NCBI GenBank assembly: GCA_026419785.1
Contig: JAODTK010005561.1
Location: 372,001 to 436,000, forward strand
DNA: 64,000 nucleotides
Direction of reading: 5' to 3'
From: Sclerodactyla briareus
Lineage: Eukaryota > Echinodermata > Holothuroidea > Dendrochirotida > Sclerodactylidae
Under the pieces are notes generated by a model. That model was given only the letters and a program-made list of their open reading frames with translations, was not told the DNA's origin and did no database searches. Position numbers and translations under genes: made by a program. Positions within the stretch are counted from its first letter, which is position 1. Each line of letters opens with the position of its first letter. Positions 50,600 to 61,933 of the stretch are shown here, one piece after another.

Positions 50600-52405
50600 A
50601 CAGTTTTCTGGTATTCCCAGATCCTATATAGTCGGTGTTGTTTATCGTTCTCCCAACAGCTCTGAAAGCAAAACTCGCTTCTTTTTGACATGCTATTCAA
50701 AGTTCCCAGTAAGCGTACGATTTCAGGGGGAATTTCAATTATCCAGAGATTTCTTGGTCTAATGGTAGATAGTGGTAGGCAAGGATCTGCCTTTTTTACT
50801 GCAACAGCCTTATGGTTGGTGTGTCTCATGATACTATTGGTAATATAGTATGTAATTCGCCTGATGGATAAAGGAAAACTGCGAGCTCAAAAGGGTATAA
50901 AGCTCCTGTCCGGGGACGGATTTTAACCCCCTTCTTGCCCTGAAATTTTGACGACCATTCTCTGTTCCACGTAGCTATTATGTTCATGAAAACCTTGCAA
51001 GAACGTGTTGGTCTGGATAATTGGAGGGGAGCAAATGTTTCTTCTCTCTCCATTTTCAGGAAGGCAAGCGCTCTTCCTTGTATTCGGGCAAGTGAGTCTC
51101 ACTAGTGTCGTCTGCAAGGTGTTAAAATCCTACGGGATCATATTGGTCGATTTCTTCAATGAGTGTCGGAGTTCTCTCATCATGGGTTTCAGAATTATGG
51201 AGAAAGTTAACTAGTGCGTTGAAACGCAGTGGTGTTGTTATAAATTTTCCTAACTTCAAAAACGTTTGACAAGGTTTCCGCTGAGCTTCTCTCGCTTAAT
51301 AGTTAGATTGGAGAGTTTTCGGCTTAAATGGAATGTCCTTGAGTTGATTCGTCAGTGGCTTATCAATAGGGAACAACTAGTTGGCATCATGGGCTTCGTC
51401 TGCTTGGCCGACGTTCACTAATGTTGTTCCCCAAGGATTGGTTCTTGCGGCCTTCACCCTTTCTGGCGTATATTTACAATCTTGAAGATTCGGTTGGGCG
51501 TTCCATCGTTTGAAAAAAGAGTTGGTATCGTGAGGTTGCTTCTAACGGTGATCTGATGTGCAATTGTCCAAAGGGATCTTGATATAGTCTTCAAATGGTC
51601 GTCCGATTGGCAAAAATTTTTTCCATGCTAGATAATAGCAATGTTATGCCTTGGTTTCCACATCCGCTAACGCTTCTTTCCCACACTCATCACACACCAT
51701 GGACAAACTGTTTACCAGGTGAATTCAGAGAAGGATCTAGGTGCTTATTTTTATTCATTCTTTGAACCTCAGTCTAAGCAGTGGGCTGAAGCTGCGAGGT
51801 AAGGTAACTGGATTCTTGCCTTGATTAGACTACACTTCAGTTTCCTTGATGTTGTCAGGGCTGGAGTATTCTGTCCAATGGAATCCATATTTCTCGAAAG
51901 ACAAGAAGGTAATTGAAAACGTTCAGCGGAGGGCCACTTGATTAATTCACTGTCTTCGAGAGTCACCTGCGAGAAAGATTAGGCTCCCGTCGACCTTCGA
52001 TGGAGCTGAACTAAATCGGAGGTGATCTGATCGTATTTTGAAATTGTTCATGGATTCGAGGGCCTTTCCTTCCACTATTCCTCTGAGTTTTCCCACAGTT
52101 ACACTCAATATCTTCATTGTCTCAGGTTTCGTGGTAAACGCTGTAGACTGGACATTCTGTATTCAGTTTTCTTCTATCAGAGAGTTATTAGGGAGTGGAA
52201 TAGCCTTTCTGAGAATGTTGTTCTGTCTAAGCGCGTGAATGCGCTCAAGAACAATCTGATTTACTCTTCAAGAATGGTGGGCTAATTCTTCAGGCATCTG
52301 GATGTTCCTCTCTTCTGGGATGTTGGTAGCTCTCTTAGGATTTTGTCCTTTCTGTCTAACTAAACTAAACTAACTAAACTAAACTAAACTAACTAAACTA
52401 AATTC
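50600..52405 (+). pseudogene. CR1/L2-like non-LTR retrotransposon, copy 1 (decayed)
   Basis: In order, across shifting frames: endonuclease phrase VGVVYRSPNSS (50635) and a GEFQL stretch where GDFN is expected; RT phrases VSLTSVVCKVLKS (51093) and FNEC; FDKVSAELLS (51270); VPQGLVL (51430); LQRDLDIV-KWSSDW (51570); VNSEKDLG (51725); LEYSVQWNPYFSKDKK (51862), VQRRAT; finally REWNSLSENVV and VNALKNNLIYSS ending at a stop near 52285. The 3' end is a (CTAAA)n-type run at 52359-52405. Many frame breaks mean it is inactive or badly assembled. Confidence 0.8.
52359..52405 (+). repeat. (CTAAA)n-type microsatellite, LINE 3' tail
   Basis: CTAACTAAACTAAACTAACT and variants follow the last LINE codons by about 75 bases. 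Short tandem repeats at the 3' end are usual for CR1/L2-type elements. Confidence 0.85.
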
Positions 52406-52619
52406 AATTATTTGTAGGTGTTATACAACAAGGAACTCGAATATCTGTATGAGAATTCCACTCATCATCTCTAGCCTTAGCGAACATTTGGCTTGAAAAA
52501 CACACAATTCCATTCAATTCCTGTGGAAAGATATCTAACAATGCAAAACTTCAAACCTGGCGCTTGGGCACACCCTCATTTGGTGGGAGACGTTCATGTT
52601 TTTGAAGGCTTTGGGCACG

Positions 52620-52642
52620 GGGTGGGGTGGGGGGGGGGGGGC
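52620..52642 (+). repeat. G-rich homopolymer run
   Basis: GGGGTGGGG followed by about eleven G. The true run length is uncertain in this assembly. Confidence 0.8.
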
Positions 52643-52924
52643 TGCTCCACTCCCACCTCGCAGAAAAAACAAAGGAGAGAAAAGACAAAAATAAGTTCTT
52701 CGAGTTCACATTTTTATATCAGAGGATGTGGTATGCGTGTCTAATTTTGTGACACATGAATCCGGAATCGTGGGCAATTGCCAGGAGTACCCTTTACCAC
52801 GAGCTCGCGGATTCAGCCTAAAAAGATTGTGCACGTGGGCGATTCAATGTCTATTGTTCACGAAATTTCAACTCAACGAATCTCGCCTTCCCCCTCGGTC
52901 CGCCCCCGGTCAGCCGTCGTCTAA

Positions 52925-53187
52925 ATCAGCGGTATGTGCTCAATGGTTAATGCATCCACTTCGCTGTATCGACTATCCGGGATTCAAGTTTCCCATTTTC
53001 GGTAATTTTTCCCATTCGGTTTGCGAATCTGAGGTATTTTGGTTTCCGTCTCATAAATAGCCTTAGTGCGGGCCTTCCCGGGCCGTCACCTGTCACTCTG
53101 CTATTTCTCACATCAGTCATGAAGTACTGTTCATCGTTCTTAGATAGGCTATTAGTTTTGATTTGATTTTGATTTTGATTTGATTGC
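52925..53187 (+). repeat. Candidate SINE: tRNA-like head plus (TTTTGATT)n tail
   Basis: The head has an A-box-like TGTGCTCAATGGTTAATGCA (52936) and a B-box-like CCGGGATTCAAGT (52978). A body of about 130 bases follows, then GTTTTGATTTGATTTTGATT at 53155-53187. A tRNA-like Pol III promoter plus short-repeat tail is the standard SINE layout. The family was not identified. Confidence 0.45.
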
Positions 53188-53624
53188 TAACGGGTTCGGA
53201 CGCCAATTTGACTCATCGTGGAACCCTAACCGAATTTTTGACCGTGGATGATCCTTGGCGACAATTCGCCTTCTCTTCTCTACTAGTGTGCAAGAATATC
53301 GAGCAGGAGTGACACATTCCCTGCTCCCGGGACCGCAATTTTACGTCCCCATCCGACGGACGATCATTGAACTCCAGGACCTGACCACTTTCTCAGAACC
53401 TGGAGGAGCGGGAGATGTTCGACGCGACTGCTCACAGCCGACCGACGAGACCTATTGCAAGTGCCCCCGAAACAACCTCCCTGCACCGAAATAACCCCCA
53501 CCCACCCCCCCCCACCCCAGCCCACTGCGCTCAACAGCAGGACCAGGAAAACTCAGAACCAGAGAACACGACAGTCGAACTGCAAATACAGCCACTGCTG
53601 GAAAACGCCCGGTGCTGATCGGCT

Positions 53625-53698
53625 GGAATTCGAACCCGGGACCTGTGCATGCAAAGCGACACTGATACCGCGCTAACTATTCTCCCGCTTCACATGTT
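53625..53698 (-). repeat. tRNA-derived SINE head (tRNA-Ala-like)
   Basis: The minus strand reads GGGAGAATAGTTAGCGCGGT, then a TCGC-TTTGCATGC anticodon-arm-like stretch, then AGGTCCCGGGTTCGAATTCC (B box). The arms pair poorly, so it is a SINE head or tRNA pseudogene. The sequence down to about 53310 may be its body. Confidence 0.5.
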
Positions 53699-54224
53699 GG
53701 AGTATAGCAGCTCTCGTTGGGAGGATGGCTTCGTATGGTCTCTGCTTCCAAGAAAACATTTCCAACCTTGCACTAACAACGCCGTCAGCTGTACCCGTCA
53801 TACGTCACCATACGAACTGCTCTAGGACTTATCAATCAATGTCTTGTAACCGAAGCGAATGCTGACTGATCTTGTTGAAATCAGCAGGAACTTCGTCGCA
53901 CACACCCAAGTTTGCCTTGCGGTCTTGACGTCTTTCTACTCCTTACAAGGAACACTGAAACAAAATCGCAACCGGTAAAAGCATGAACAAGAGTGCCAAT
54001 TGCATTGCAGTAGCTAACCTATTAATTTGTACCAGTTTAGTGCAGGAAATGTGCGAATTTTTAATACTTGAACTTTGACATAATACGTATCACAGTCAAA
54101 AATATACCAACTTTCAAGATTATCCAAACTATTTTGTAGAAAGAGGAAGCCGCACAATGTTCCAACAAATTGGAGTAGATGTCGCTCAACCCTTGAACAA
54201 AATGGCCCATATTGACCATCGTTC

Positions 54225-54800
54225 AATGGTATTTGTGACCAAAATTCATGATCATCATATTTATTCTGTAGTAGTCGAAGCTGCCTGACCGTACCATTGG
54301 ACAGTGATGCTATACTGACTGAGTTTCGTGTACATTTGATTTGAGCTGTAGGAGGAGACGCCCCTCGATTATTTGAACAAACTGGTCAAAATTTATCCCT
54401 TGATTACTTTTGACCTCAATTTCTGAACACCCCATGAGTATCCATTAGTCAATGATTGTACTGGCCCAACCTTTCTGATCGCCGCTCTGTCCATATGTAA
54501 GGAGCCACTTGACCATCCAAAGGAGAATCCTAAAATTGATCCTAGATGACCTTTGACCTCAAATTTCTGAGCACCCCATACTAGCACTGGTTAATGATTA
54601 CTCTGACCAACTTTCATGATCATCCAATCTATTCTGTAGAGACGAGAGCAGCTTGACCATTGAACCAATATGGCCAAAACTGACCTTAATGATCTTTGAC
54701 ATCAAATTCTTGACACACCCTATACGTACTACTAGTCCAATAATATTAATAATGCCAACTAGCATGGTCATTCAATTCAATCTTCTGGAGGAGAATCATT
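54225..54800. repeat. Tandem array, about 142-bp unit, with TTTGACCTCAAATTTCTGA
   Basis: CTTT(T)GACCTCAAATTTCTGA followed by CACCCCAT occurs near 54405, 54550 and 54690. Each copy has TGACCAACTTTCATGATCAT, CAATCTATTCTGTAG and CTTGACCAT in fixed order. Diverged members of the family are at 23925-24345. Confidence 0.75.
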
Positions 54801-55429
54801 TTGTTTGTTTGAACCCCAGAATGACCTTTCTGGCGAGAATGACCCGCTATGCTCACAATACTCCACCCGGCCACACAATGCTGTGGTGACCTGAAATGAG
54901 CAAGCCACTGTTCATCTGTTTGTCCAATTGAGAATAGTAGTATCGAGAATCGTGTACGGGAATTCACTGCACCTGCGATCTTGAAACCAAATGTAAGTCA
55001 TAGGGATGGATAGCCGATCACCTGTAGAGTTGAACTGGAACCCTGATCAACGATGACGAGAAAATCAGTGTCATCTAGCTTTGACTACGGACGATGGCAT
55101 TTGGCTTTTCTGATATGCACAAACTCTGCGTTGTCTGCTTCCATTGACTGCAGGGGGATATTCCACTCCGTGAGTCTCGTGTCCATAGGTTGACTGCTAG
55201 TAATCACTAGTGTCGCATTCTCTCTCTCCGTTTTTTTCCAATGATGGACTTTTGGTCGAAGGTATTTTTTGGATACCTTGTCAGCGAGCGTTGAATAGTT
55301 TTGTCCTCGTTGTTGCTGTCCTCATAAAAGCTTGCCAGTCTGAGGAAGTTTTACTGTTGCTTGTCACATTAAACGTTCACTCTACGTCCTCGCTTCGACC
55401 TCGTCTCACTATTCAGACTAGATGGGAGT

Positions 55430-56640
55430 AGACTCAACACTTCGTATTCCCAGATCCTGTAATAGTCTGTGTTGTATATCGTTCGCCCAACAGCTCTGGA
55501 AGCCAATAACTTCGTTCGACCTGCTTTCGAAGTTCCGATTATTATGGATGATTTTCGATTATCTCGATATTTTCTTGACCTGATGGGAGTAGTGGTAGGC
55601 AAAGGTTTCTGCAGCCTTTTTTAATGCAAATCCAAGATTGTTTCCTCCCTCCTCTTCGCAGCATGTTCATTTCCTACCAAAAGCATAATATTTTAGATTT
55701 AGTCCTGAGTATGATCCGGTTCCTTTGATAATATAAGCTTGGTGCAAGTGATCCCGATATTATAGCTTTCGATGTGTCTTGTTCTGTTAATTTCCACTAG
55801 CTTGAGCTCGTTCCTTGTTTCTCGAGGGCCGATCTGGAGGTGGCATTTCTGGGTTTCTGAGTAATGTAGATTGGTCTAACTTGTTAGGAAGTCGACATGC
55901 TGTGCCTCCTGGAAGGGTTTCATTGGTAAGGTTAACGAGTTGAAGAACATGGGGGATCTTTATTATGATGATTTTGTAAGGGACTGATATATAGCTTGAT
56001 GAAACTGAATGCGCCAGTCAAACCAAGTTCATACGATTTTCCCTTACGGAGTTTATAGTTCCTTTGAAGTTTTTGTGGGCATGTAAAGCTGTGTAATTGT
56101 GCGCAAAGAATGGAAGGCATCCCCTTATGCAATGTTATAAATTATGTCATACTTGCCAAACCTGCAAACAATCTCTTTTTCTATGGAAATTCGAACATTA
56201 ATTTCACTTTGAAAGGCATTTAGTGTCATGGGAGAGATTGCTGTAGTGGTTGGTGGGTGTCGAGGTTACTTTGAGAGAAAGCCATTCATCTTCTGCTTGA
56301 TGGCCCAAACTTGAAGCCAATAACTCCACATAGGAACATCGTTTGGAAAATGGGGTTTGGACCTATAGACACAGTTTTCCATTCTCCATTCCTCCACGAT
56401 ATAACTCTGCGAAGGTAATCGAAAATGTTCAGCGGGGCCACTAGATCATTCACTGTCTTAAGAGGTTTACCTTACAGGAGAATTAAGTAAGCGTCTCGGT
56501 CTTCGATCAACGGAGACGAATTCGAAGTGATTTGATTCAGGTTTTCAGAATTGGTTTCTGGGATTCGAGGGCCTTTCCTAGTTTCCTACCACCATTTTCT
56601 TGAGTTTCCAAAGTTACCACCCGAATAGGGGCCATTGCCC
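55430..56640 (+). pseudogene. CR1/L2-like non-LTR retrotransposon, copy 2 (internally deleted)
   Basis: The phrase ATTCCCAGATCCTGTAATAG with GTATATCGTTCGCCCAACAG is shared with copy 1 at 50611 and encodes VVYRSPNSS (endonuclease). KHNILDLVLS follows near 55680. At 56410-56620 the late polyprotein segment appears (VIENVQR-like, then LGLRST, DSRAFPS), again parallel to copy 1 at 51905-52070. The whole RT core present in copy 1 is missing, so this copy carries an internal deletion. Confidence 0.75.
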
Positions 56641-57741
56641 TCAATCGTCGTGTAAACGACTAGTAGATTGTACATTCGGAATAATCCCCTTCGATTTTAC
56701 GTCGGAGACAGTAATATAGATTTCCAGAACTGCGACAAGCTTAGACTACTGATGGCAGTATATAGATTTTTCCACCACCACTCAATCTGTAAGAACGGGT
56801 GTTGTCGAGACGGAAAAAATCGACAAGGTAACATTCTTTCTCCTTCTGACAGAATGAACATCTTGAGAGAACATTTGGCAGTTTTTCTTTGTCTTCTCTC
56901 TGGAAAGCATCAGAAATATGCTCCTGACGTAAAGAATGCGGTCCGTTTCTTCTCAGTATAGGTATGTGAAAATAAATTTTTCCAGCCCCTCCATGAATTC
57001 TCCCGACTTGATTTTGCCCTTCTCATAGGTAACTAAGAAGACCAGTCTCGGTATTATAGCGGTCATGGTGGCTGCATGTTCACTGGAATATCTATAGCCT
57101 CAAGATGTTGTTCCGTATTTTGCACCATTGTCTTAGTTTCCGGGGCCGGCGATCATCCATCTTCTCAGTACCGATAGGTCCTCGTACCGTCAATCACCCT
57201 ACCAAAACCACCCTTGATATGACTGTATTGACCTGCGCATGAGCCGGATCGACGATACCGATCCCTAAAAACTCACGTCCCGATTAGTGCACGACGAGTT
57301 TTCCTCGGTAATCCGTAACGTAGTGGGTGAGGGAAGTAAATTTGCTATTCCCAAGTGTTAGAATAACAATCCATATTTCACGTCTCTTCTCATCAGGGGA
57401 TTCGAGCTGAAATGTGTTCCGTTAGCAAATCGTTGCTATTACCTGACAGTATCCCTCGCGCTATACCAAAAGAGTGCGATTAACAGTTCTTTGTTAATTC
57501 AGTCGTGTTCCCTGTTGTGAAGAGTCGATTATTTGATACTTAGGTTCGTCAAAATTGACCGAAAAACCGTAAATTCATGATAAATTATAGTATTTCAATG
57601 AGAAAAATGGTGCCCATTTTCAAAAATAGTCGCCATCTTGAATTTGCGAGGCTAGACGGAATGTACATTGTCGATCATCATCATCATCACTCCATTTTAC
57701 TCAGATTTCTCACACGATGATGTCAGACGGAGACGGTGACA
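56641..57741. other. No gene recognised
   Basis: A 97-codon frame at 56668-56961 starts from a non-ATG codon and matches nothing known to me; it may be the decayed LINE tail. The rest is non-coding. Confidence 0.45.
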
Positions 57742-58017
57742 TCCCAGCAAACACAAAAACGTTGTGAAAACGATATAAAATGTTTCGTCTAATGTTTTAG
57801 AAACTTATTTTTGTGGTGTAATAATTAATGTATCAAACATTTTTTGTCAACATTTTTATTCTTTATAACAATAATAGGACATTCTTATAACTAGAAACAT
57901 GTTTTGGACCTTAAAAAAACGTTATTAAAATGTTTTAATAACACCACATTTAACGTTACGAAAACATTTTTTGAAGCTCTTTTCAAAATGTTATGAAAAC
58001 GTTTGTGTTTGTTGAGG
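57742..58017. mobile_element. MITE with CCAGCAAACACAAA ends (about 275 bp)
   Basis: The left end CCCAGCAAACACAAAAACGT is mirrored by the right end (read in reverse CCTCAACAAACACAAACGTT). The interior is AT-rich with AACGTT/AAAACATTTT phrases on both arms. CCAGCAAACACAAAACGTT-type repeats are common in aquatic animal genomes. It joins the LINE 3' coding end at its right border. Confidence 0.75.
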
Positions 58018-60730
58018 ACATGCTTCCACCGACTTCTGTCTATAGTGCAACTTCGCTGTCGAATGTTGAGTATCCTCAGATCATCGTTGACACAGTCCTG
58101 CCACATTTTCCTGTGCCTGCCGGGTGGTTCGCGACCAGGAACCATGGCATTAACAGTGCTAACCTCCTCACTTTCAACGTACGTGCAGATCTCGCAAACC
58201 ACAGCTTCTGGTAACCTCAGAGCTACTAACATTGTCCCTCTTGGGAACACCAGCCATGTGTCTCAACATTCCTCTGTCACATTTGACCAGGATATCTTTC
58301 AGTTTCTCTGTAAGTGCCCATGTTCTGCCACCGTACAGCATCACAGATCTTATGAATGCCTCATACACCGTGCATCTGCTAAGCAGCACTGCAGCAGAAT
58401 GTCCTTGTTTATGAGTAGGCCAGAAATCTCTCTCGATTTACTCCAGGCTGCAGATACTCTTGCTCTTACAGCTCTCTTAACACCTCCTTCACTGCCCAGA
58501 AAACATCTCCCGAGTAGCAGAGCTGTTTCACTTCAATTACCACTTCATTTCCAAGCTCGATTCCTTTTTCCACTCGGACTGTATTGTCGAGTCTCCTTCT
58601 TACACAACATAGGACAAGGAAAACTATCACCTGCTCAGGGATTTCAGGCACGGGCATCTCTTGTGACACATTTTCCCACATTCGGTACAAATGATTGAGT
58701 TGACTCGACAACTTTTGCACCAACTCCACCTCTTCTTTCCAGTAATCATAAGTTTAGTCTTGCCTATGTTGACCTTTCGACCACTTTCCTCCATTGCATC
58801 TTTCCATCATCTAAGCCTTCCTTCAGCACCATCTATGCTTCTGCTGTTAGGACGAGATCATCTGCGTACAGTAGCTCCCCTGGAACACCATTTTTGCACT
58901 CTTTTGTTTGCTCCTCCATAACAGTTACAAACAACAGGGGCTTTAAAGCCGAACCCTGGAATCATTTCTCCTCGTGTTGATACCCTCAGACATATACCAC
59001 CCACGAATGCTCACTCTGAATTTTTATTAACAGACAGTGCCATCACCAGTGTTACCAAATTTCTCAGGGACAAGCTGTCTACGCAGCGCCCAACATATTG
59101 CCTGTCTGGGAACTTTATCGAAGGCTTTTTCAAGTCGACACACACATGTAACAGTTGTTTATTATTTTCAGTACATTTCTCTGTATATTTCCGGATGATG
59201 TAATTTGCATCAGCCGTTGATCTACCAGACATGAAGCCAAATTGACAGTCATCTATGTGGAAAATACTCTTCAGTCTCTTCAGCAGTACTCTTTCCCAGA
59301 TCTTCAAACCAAGTTCTAGGAGTCTCAGTCCCCTATATAGTTGTTGCACTGGACGGCATCGCCCTTGCCATTGAACAATGGAATAGTTGTGCACACTTTC
59401 CACTAACCTGGGCTCTTTTCCTCTTCCAGTATATCATTATTGGAAAACATTGGTTCTCTCACGCCTGTGATACCACGCTCCCTTTTTCCTTTAAAAATTA
59501 ATGTAACTAGTCGCACAATATGGGCCGGGAGCTCTTTCATTCTTCATCTCTCGCAAAGATTCACCACTTCATTCTCAGTAACATTCTCTACATATTGGTC
59601 CTTCTACATCATCCACAGCTTCTAGTACACTGATCTTTCTATGGTGTTTGTAGGTGAGAAGTACTTTCTTCATCTTTTCCTCACAAGGCTCTCAATCTTT
59701 TGGTAATCACCATTCTTCTCCTAATTAATTTACAACCTTGAACAGCCTTTCTTCCTGCTTCATCTTCTGGCGATTTTAACATCTTTTCTCTTGCTTGTTC
59801 TTCTGCCAAGGTTTATAGGTTCTCTCTTCTCCTCGATCTTCTGTTGCACAGAGGGTTCCACCACCAGATCTTTTCACCCTTGATTTAACACCACAACTTC
59901 TTCACCAGATTTGATGTACTATCATCAGGTGAGCCCCGCTCCACTCTACCCTCCATTTTCATGGGCGTGCTGTCCTCAAATTCAGTCTTCAAATTTGCAT
60001 CACTTCAATTCCATGTTTGTATCTTAATTTTCCCCACACCTTGTTCTTCTTACTAAACCTCGCAATCCACAACGTCAACACGTGCTAATCTTAGTTGTGT
60101 TAAGCCGTCTTCCCCTTGTATTGCTTCACAGTTATTAATTGCACTCAGACATCTTCCTGTACAATTGAGATCCAGCAGGATAGCCATATGGCCACTCTTG
60201 TGTACCAGTTTCTCTCTCTCGATCTTTCTCTTTCTTGAAGTATGTGTTACTAAGGCCATGCGCTTGCGACAGAAATCCCAAATTCTGCGAACCATCATCA
60301 TTCCTGTCACCAAAACCTGACAACCAGCACTAGCTAGCCCTTCATATCCATCCTGTTACGGCCCATGTGCCATTCATGTCACGCAGTATTAATCCAGCTT
60401 GATTGGACCTGCAATCATGTCTTCTACTTCCCCAGAATTTTTCATGAATACATTTTCCCGAACAATCTTCATAATCCCGTCATTATATCTCACCAACTTC
60501 AATCACATTTTCACCAGCTCCTGTCCTATTAGCACACCGACTCCATTATTTCCTCTTCATTCCCACTGTCCCAGCCTTGTACTTGTCTTCTTGCCCAAGT
60601 GGTGATGCAACCCTGGCCTTCTTTAGCGAACCTCCTGTATGCAGAAATGTCAGCTGGTCTCATGGACAGCATATTGACAACTTCTCCCTCTTAATGTTCC
60701 GACATTTGTTGTGTTCCTAGGGGAGTCTTA
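58018..60730 (-). pseudogene. Non-LTR retrotransposon with APE-type endonuclease and reverse transcriptase (decayed)
   Basis: Reading 5' to 3' on the minus strand: NIGTLRGRS (near 60715) where NVGTLTGRS is typical of the endonuclease N-terminus; GVGVLIGQELV near 60540; DFCRK and NTYFKK near 60240; LYRGLRLL, LKIWERVLLKRL, QFGFMSGRSTADA, LLHVCVDLKKP (59350-59100) of the RT core; VEKGIELGNEVV and LCYSGDVF near 58540; VYEAFIRSVMLYGGRTWALT near 58350; CGLRDLHVR; then PGRHRKMWQDCVNDDLRIL and DRSRWKHVLNK next to the MITE. The FADD catalytic box was not found intact. The clade was not assigned. Confidence 0.85.
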
Positions 60731-61849
60731 GCACCCTTTGCCCATGTTAAGGGCTGTGCCATCGGGACTGCGACCGTATCAACATTTCGAAACAGCATCG
60801 GACATTGGAGCAAAGATTTTACAGCTGGATGCCTCCTAACCTAACCCCCAGGTCTTGGCTGCTATGACCTAGCCTTCGATCAATCAGGTCCCCACGCCTT
60901 AAGGCAGTGGGTCGCTGATGTGACAGCCGAGGCGTTTCCCCCATTGTTTCGGCCGGCCTGCCCGATACATCATATGCAGCTTCGTGAGCGGTACAAACCA
61001 GCTTGGTTGTGACAGCGATACCATGACATGTACATTTTTTAAATTACCTACATAGACAAGCCGGCTGCCCAAGGTCAGAGGTGCTAATCGTCCTGTCATA
61101 CACCACATATTTCTTATATTCCCATCTAGAAAACCCATCATGAGCTGAGGTTCCATGGACGCCTGGTTTTTTTAATGAGCATTATGGCGGGCCATTTCTG
61201 GAGATATCCGCCATTTTTCAATTTTGTGTCGCTGAAGAAGTTGTCGATATATTGTTCTATATTGAGTTAGTGGACACGTTTCGGCGCTATTTTTTTGGTA
61301 AATGATCAGTGCTAGCGGTGGCTGTGAACTGGCTACGATCACCCGCTCCCGGTGCTGCTTGGGGCAAATTAAAAGAATCGCTCCCCCTCCTGATCCTGGC
61401 CCGAGCCTGTCCTCGGATGGCGTGGACAATCAGATGTATCCGTAGTGCAACTCAGCCATGGTGGTAATGGAATGTTGGCCTGTCCGTGAAGGAGATCTTG
61501 CCAGCAATACAACGGATGATCGAGTTAGGCATGCTGAGATGGCAAGATGGCACTGCCAGCCATCTGAAAAATCAGATTTCATATATTTGCATCCTTTATT
61601 TTCAATCTGATTATACCCTTTACCTGATATAAATGAGACATATTTATGGATACAGCGGTAACAACCACAGACAGGGAGAGTCCCTCAGATTTTTTCCAGT
61701 TTCCTCTCACTGACTGAGATAACAAGAGGCCCAGAGACCTAGAGAACGGACTATCCCCGGATACTAACCGAATGGGTTGTAACATAATATGTGCACCTGT
61801 TTTGTCCAGTTTCAGTGTGCGTGAGCAAAATAGCAGGAGAAAAAGCTGG
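60731..61849. other. No gene recognised
   Basis: About 1.1 kb of ordinary sequence downstream (plus-strand sense) of the LINE 5' end. Part may be the LINE 5' untranslated region (60731-60850, on the minus strand). Open frames of 68-85 codons are unsupported. Confidence 0.4.
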
Positions 61850-61933
61850 CGTCACGGCAGAATTCGAACCTGCGCGGGAATAACCCATTGGATTTCGAGT
61901 CCAACGCCTTAACCACGCTCGGGCCACCGTGAC
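61850..61933 (-). tRNA. tRNA-Ser (anticodon CGA)
   Basis: The acceptor stem GTCACGG pairs with CCGTGAC, followed by discriminator G. The anticodon arm TTGGA-CTCGAAA-TCCAA is perfect, with anticodon CGA at 61895-61897. It has a long class II variable arm (GGG-TTATT-CCC) as serine tRNAs require, and a T arm GCAGG-TTCGAAT-TCTGC. No CCA is encoded and no intron is present. The D-arm reads GGCCCGAGCGTGGTTAAGGC, two bases longer than the usual GGCCGAGTGGTTAAGGC, giving 84 nt instead of 82. This disturbs the A box and is either an assembly insertion or a sign of decay. The B box GGTTCGAAT is intact. Confidence 0.9.

Larger units (their letters stand above)
47671..50600. other. Intergenic with SINE-like and hAT-like ends, no gene recognised
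   Basis: Contents include the hAT-like end at 48571-48588, a G run at 48593-48603, the tRNA-like segment at 49057-49118 and a TAGGCCTA palindrome at 49146-49170. Open frames of 60-96 codons are unsupported. Confidence 0.5.

Noticed and set aside
53625..53698. Functional tRNA-Ala gene
   Set aside because: The B box is good, but acceptor and anticodon arms do not pair properly. Similar tRNA-Ala-like heads appear at 49057, so SINE heads are the better explanation.
56668..56961. A clean 97-codon frame after LINE copy 2
   Set aside because: No ATG start and no family recognised; it may be degraded LINE tail or chance. Mentioned only as part of the surrounding stretch.
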